Shown here piece by piece: positions 35,592 through 38,508 of a stretch of 38,508 bases of DNA. The notes below the pieces were generated by a model that worked only from the letters and a program-made list of their open reading frames with translations, was not told the origin of the DNA and made no database searches. Numbering within the stretch: position 1 is the stretch's first letter; every line of letters starts with the position of its first letter. The stretch is from a virus, in IMG/VR virus record IMGVR_UViG_3300008108_000147, positions 1 to 38,508 of that record; one strand, written 5' to 3'. The translations under genes were made by a program, and so were the position numbers.

Positions 35592-37535
35592 ATGCCAACC
35601 GTAATTACCCAAGGCGCCGCATCTGCAAAGGGCTACGGTTTTGGTGCGCGGGCAACCGCCGCCAACTACATCGAAGATGTGTTCTCGACGTATCTTTATA
35701 CGGGGACAGGCGGGTCACAAACCATCACGAACGGCATTGATCTTTCTACAAAAGGTGGGATGGTTTGGATTAAAAGCCGCTCTGATGCTACTAATAATTT
35801 TCTTTTTGATACTGCACGCGGATCACAAAAGGAAATCAATAGCAACACCACTGACGCAGAAGTTTCGCTTCCTTACAGTCTTGGTCCTTTCAATACAAAT
35901 GGGTTTACCATAGGAAATGCAACTGGAATTGGCGTTGGTGCCGCAACATACGCCTCCTGGACCTTCCGCAAGCAGGCGAAGTTTTTTGATGTTGTGACTT
36001 ATACGGGGAATGGTGTATCTGGCCGCACAATAAGTCACAATTTAGGATCAGCCCCAGGTTGCATAATTATTAAATCCACTTCAACAGCCGGAGAATACTG
36101 GGCCGTTTATCATAGGTCTATAGGTGCAACAAAATACTTGTGGCTACAGGATACTATTGCCGCTTCAACATCTTCAACGTATTGGAATGATACCTCACCG
36201 ACATCCTCAGTTTTTAGTGTTGGCAATGATGGTTCGGTTAATGGTAACGGTAAAACCTACGTCGCCTATCTCTTTGCCCATGATGCAGGCGGCTTTGGCG
36301 CCACTGGCACGGACAATGTGATTAGCTGTGGGTCGTTTACGAGTAGTGGAAGCGACATAGCCACTATCGATCTTGGGTATGAGCCGCAACTTGTTATTAT
36401 GAAAGCATCCAGCACAACAGGTCACTGGTGGATGGCTGACAATATGAGGGGCTTTACTGTTAGCGGCGAGCAATATTTATTGGCAAATAGCTCCGGTGCT
36501 GAAGCATCTGGGACAAACATTCGTTTGACAAATACTGGCTTTTATCAAAATTCGACAACTGGTTCAGCCACCACCTACATTTACATCGCCATCCGCCGTG
36601 GCCCGATGAAGACGCCGACTACGGGGACGAGTGTGTTCAGTCCGATTGCGTCAAGTGCGGCTACTGGCACGAAGCTGACCACTAATTTCCCGGTTGATTT
36701 TTTGCTTACTAAGTATCGTTCGGGAGCAGCCAATAATGCTGTTGTTGATCGTCTTAGGGGAGTAAGCACTAACGCAACTGAAAAAGGTTCTGTTATATAC
36801 ACCAATTCAACGGCAGCAGAATCTGGGACTGCGGGGGAATCTTTATTTTGGGACAACACCGGATTTCAGGTGCCTTCAAATTGGGGCGGGCCTTCAAATG
36901 TGTATGAAGCTTTCCGTCGCGCCCCCGGCTTCTTTGATGTGGCGTGCTATACGGGGGACGGTGTTGCAGGGCGTACAATCACGCATAATTTAGGTTCTGC
37001 GCCTGAATTAATGATTATTAAGTCCCGAAATAATAGCGCAAATTGGGCAGTTTATCACGGCGAACCAACTAAATACATGTTCCTTAATTCCACAAATGCC
37101 ACGACTGTAAGTTCAGGCTATTGGAATAATACTGCGCCGACATCATCTGTGTTTACAGTAGGGGGTGTAAGTGCAGTAAATGTTAGCGCCGCGTACACCT
37201 ACGTCGCCTACCTCTTCGCCACAGTCGCAGGCGTATCCAAGGTCGGTTCTTACACCGGCTCTGGCACCACCAAGCAAATCGACTGCGGCTTTACTAGCGG
37301 CGCACGCTTCGTCCTAATCAAGCGCACCGACAGCACGGGTGATTGGTATGTTTGGGACAGCGCGCGTGGGATTGTGGCGGGTAATGACAGCTATTTGCTT
37401 TTGAACTCAACGGCTGCTGAAGTGACGAATACAGATTATGTGGATACGTATTCGGCAGGCTTTGAGATAAGTTCGACCGCCCCTGCTGCCATTAATGCTA
37501 ACGGCGGTTCGTTCATATTTTTTGCGGTGGCCTGA
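35592..37535 (+). CDS. Modular tail fibre/adhesin with duplicated domains
   Basis: A 647-residue, Ser/Thr/Gly-rich beta protein. Two related modules begin near residues 130 and 445 (FFDVVTYTGNGVSGRTISHN and FFDVACYTGDGVAGRTITHN), each followed by a LGSAP...IIIKS strand, a YH motif and an SSVFxVG ... YVAYLFA ending, as in DUF7483-type fibre domains. Extra units with WDNTGFQVPSN and YSAGFEISST occur between and after. Parts of the gene (35740-35940, 36000-36560) are AT-richer, indicating patchwork exchange. It likely determines host binding. Confidence 0.82.
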   Translation: MPTVITQGAASAKGYGFGARATAANYIEDVFSTYLYTGTGGSQTITNGIDLSTKGGMVWIKSRSDATNNFLFDTARGSQKEINSNTTDAEVSLPYSLGPFNTNGFTIGNATGIGVGAATYASWTFRKQAKFFDVVTYTGNGVSGRTISHNLGSAPGCIIIKSTSTAGEYWAVYHRSIGATKYLWLQDTIAASTSSTYWNDTSPTSSVFSVGNDGSVNGNGKTYVAYLFAHDAGGFGATGTDNVISCGSFTSSGSDIATIDLGYEPQLVIMKASSTTGHWWMADNMRGFTVSGEQYLLANSSGAEASGTNIRLTNTGFYQNSTTGSATTYIYIAIRRGPMKTPTTGTSVFSPIASSAATGTKLTTNFPVDFLLTKYRSGAANNAVVDRLRGVSTNATEKGSVIYTNSTAAESGTAGESLFWDNTGFQVPSNWGGPSNVYEAFRRAPGFFDVACYTGDGVAGRTITHNLGSAPELMIIKSRNNSANWAVYHGEPTKYMFLNSTNATTVSSGYWNNTAPTSSVFTVGGVSAVNVSAAYTYVAYLFATVAGVSKVGSYTGSGTTKQIDCGFTSGARFVLIKRTDSTGDWYVWDSARGIVAGNDSYLLLNSTAAEVTNTDYVDTYSAGFEISSTAPAAINANGGSFIFFAVA

Positions 37536-37536
37536 G

Positions 37537-38013
37537 ATGACTCGCGATAAATTCCGCCAAGGATACACCAGAAGCAAAGCAGACGCTAAAAGGCGTGGCA
37601 TTGAATTCCTATTTACTTTCGAAGAATGGCGCGAATGGTGGATTGCAACCGGCAAATGGGAACTTCGCGGGCGTAAAGCAGGCTGCTATCAGATGTGTAG
37701 AAAGGAAGACCAAGGGCCGTACGCTTTGTGGAACGTCTATTGCGACACCATCGAGGCAAACAGCGGCCTTCCGCATCTTGGAACTACACGCTCAGAAGAA
37801 TGGGTTTCTAAGATTTCCGATGCTTTGCAAGGCAAACCCAAAACGCTATCTCACGCAAAGGCTCTTGCAGCAACGAAGTTAGGCAAGAAGTACGTCACTC
37901 CAAAGGGCGTTTTCGATACATCCGCTGAATGTGAATACGCCACCGGAGTGAAACGTGCTACAGTCATGTGGCGGTGCAAACACAATTACCTTGGCCAATG
38001 GTCATACACATAA
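37537..38013 (+). CDS. HNH/NUMOD-like putative homing endonuclease
   Basis: A 158-residue basic protein from ATG 37537. Residues 5-75 have FTFEEWREWWIATGKWELRG, then CYQMCRKEDQGPYALWNVYC, a pattern of small HNH-like phage proteins. The C-terminal part (VTPKGVFDTSAECEYATGVK, RATVMWRCK) resembles a NUMOD-type DNA-binding helix. Together this suggests a free-standing homing endonuclease or its derivative. No classic HNH triad is obvious, so it could be inactive. It separates the fibre gene from the tail chaperone gene, and its composition is AT-richer than the neighbours. Confidence 0.65.
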   Translation: MTRDKFRQGYTRSKADAKRRGIEFLFTFEEWREWWIATGKWELRGRKAGCYQMCRKEDQGPYALWNVYCDTIEANSGLPHLGTTRSEEWVSKISDALQGKPKTLSHAKALAATKLGKKYVTPKGVFDTSAECEYATGVKRATVMWRCKHNYLGQWSYT

Positions 38014-38022
38014 GAGGGCATC

Positions 38023-38508
38023 ATGGAACTCCGTATTCGATCCACTGGCGCCGTGATGTTCGAGAGCGAACTGCGCGCCTATCTGCTGGCCAATGGTGGT
38101 CCGTCTTACGAAACACTCACGCCAGAGGTGATGGAAGCCATTGGCGTTGATCCTGTGTTTGAGGGGGCGCAGGCTACCGGCGGCACGGTGTATCAGTACT
38201 CAATGCGCCAGGGTGTTGAGCAGCAGGCTGACGGCAAGTGGTACACCAAGCACATCTTGGGGCCGATCTTCACCGATACGCCAGAAGCCACCGCTGCCCA
38301 GCAAGAAGCAGCCTATAAGGCGGCGAAGGATGCGGAGCAGGCTAAAGCGGTGCGGGCTGACCGGGCTGCGCGTTTGGCGGAGAGTGATTGGACACAGCTT
38401 GCGGATGCCCCGGTGGATGATTTGGTCTGGGCAGTTTATCGCCAAGCGTTGCGCGATATTCCTACCCAAACCGGGTTCCCATGGAATATAACCTGGCCAG
38501 CAAAGCCC
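38023..38508 (+). CDS. Tail assembly chaperone-like protein, cut by the right edge
   Basis: 162 codons from ATG 38023 with no stop before the window ends. N-terminal part ELRIRSTGAVMFESELRAYL; coiled middle (EATAAQQEAAYKAAKDAEQA). The C-terminal signature ARLAESDWTQLADAPVDD, YRQALRDIPTQTGFPWNITW is the phage tail assembly chaperone family (Phage_tail_APC). Such proteins usually end within a few residues of WP, so little is missing. They help fibre folding or attachment. Confidence 0.85.
   Translation, partial: MELRIRSTGAVMFESELRAYLLANGGPSYETLTPEVMEAIGVDPVFEGAQATGGTVYQYSMRQGVEQQADGKWYTKHILGPIFTDTPEATAAQQEAAYKAAKDAEQAKAVRADRAARLAESDWTQLADAPVDDLVWAVYRQALRDIPTQTGFPWNITWPAKP

Overview
The window is a stretch of a tailed bacteriophage (Caudoviricetes) genome, or of a prophage that is phage sequence from end to end. 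Signature genes are a terminase pair, a P22-type portal, a scaffold, an SU10-like major capsid protein, ejection-type virion proteins, a three-segment holin and a GH108 endolysin. No tape measure, tail tube or sheath gene is visible, so a short-tailed (podovirus-like) particle is most likely. Base composition, the holin and endolysin types and several small conserved families suggest an alphaproteobacterial host; that is inference. No integrase, tRNA, rRNA, CRISPR array or insertion sequence was seen. Both edges cut through genes: a tail/stabilisation protein at the left and a tail assembly chaperone at the right.

Layout. (1) 3-8486, plus strand, end of the late region: stabilisation-type tail protein, three large ejection-type virion proteins (one with a possible transglycosylase motif), a metallophosphoesterase, holin, endolysin and a DUF6496-like protein, closed by a terminator at 8548-8577. 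(2) 8557-11077, minus strand: ten small, mostly overlapping genes read leftward from 11077. Several junctions share a repeat that encodes the same C-terminus and the next ribosome binding site. (3) 11113-11192: divergent promoters whose -35 boxes form an inverted repeat; the rightward one should give a leaderless mRNA for a small HTH protein. (4) 11192-18358, plus strand: replication and recombination genes (RusA resolvase, PD-(D/E)XK nuclease, SSB-like protein, cytosine-methyltransferase-like protein, prim-pol/helicase fusion). A dense block of inverted and direct repeats follows at 16771-16932 and is an origin candidate. A ParB-like gene is frameshifted and joined to a second copy of its neighbour's tail. 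(5) 18359-20035: a repeat-bearing spacer, a 23-residue membrane peptide, four small genes and a strong terminator. (6) 20065-38508, plus strand, late genes: TerS, TerL, a glycosyltransferase/methyltransferase/beta-propeller cassette, small accessory genes, portal, scaffold, capsid, a second glycosyltransferase, adaptor, tail and fibre proteins, an HNH-like gene and the tail chaperone.

How it works together. The divergent promoters probably set the early programme: leftward host-takeover genes and rightward replication genes. The prim-pol/helicase would start replication, perhaps at the repeat block next to it, with RusA and the nuclease resolving recombination products. The late block packages DNA, builds the head and tail and, continuing through region 1, lyses the cell. 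The best candidates for undescribed biology are the repeat block after the helicase, the minus-strand operon with its repeated junction, the carbohydrate cassette between terminase and portal, and the inverted repeat inside the start of terL.
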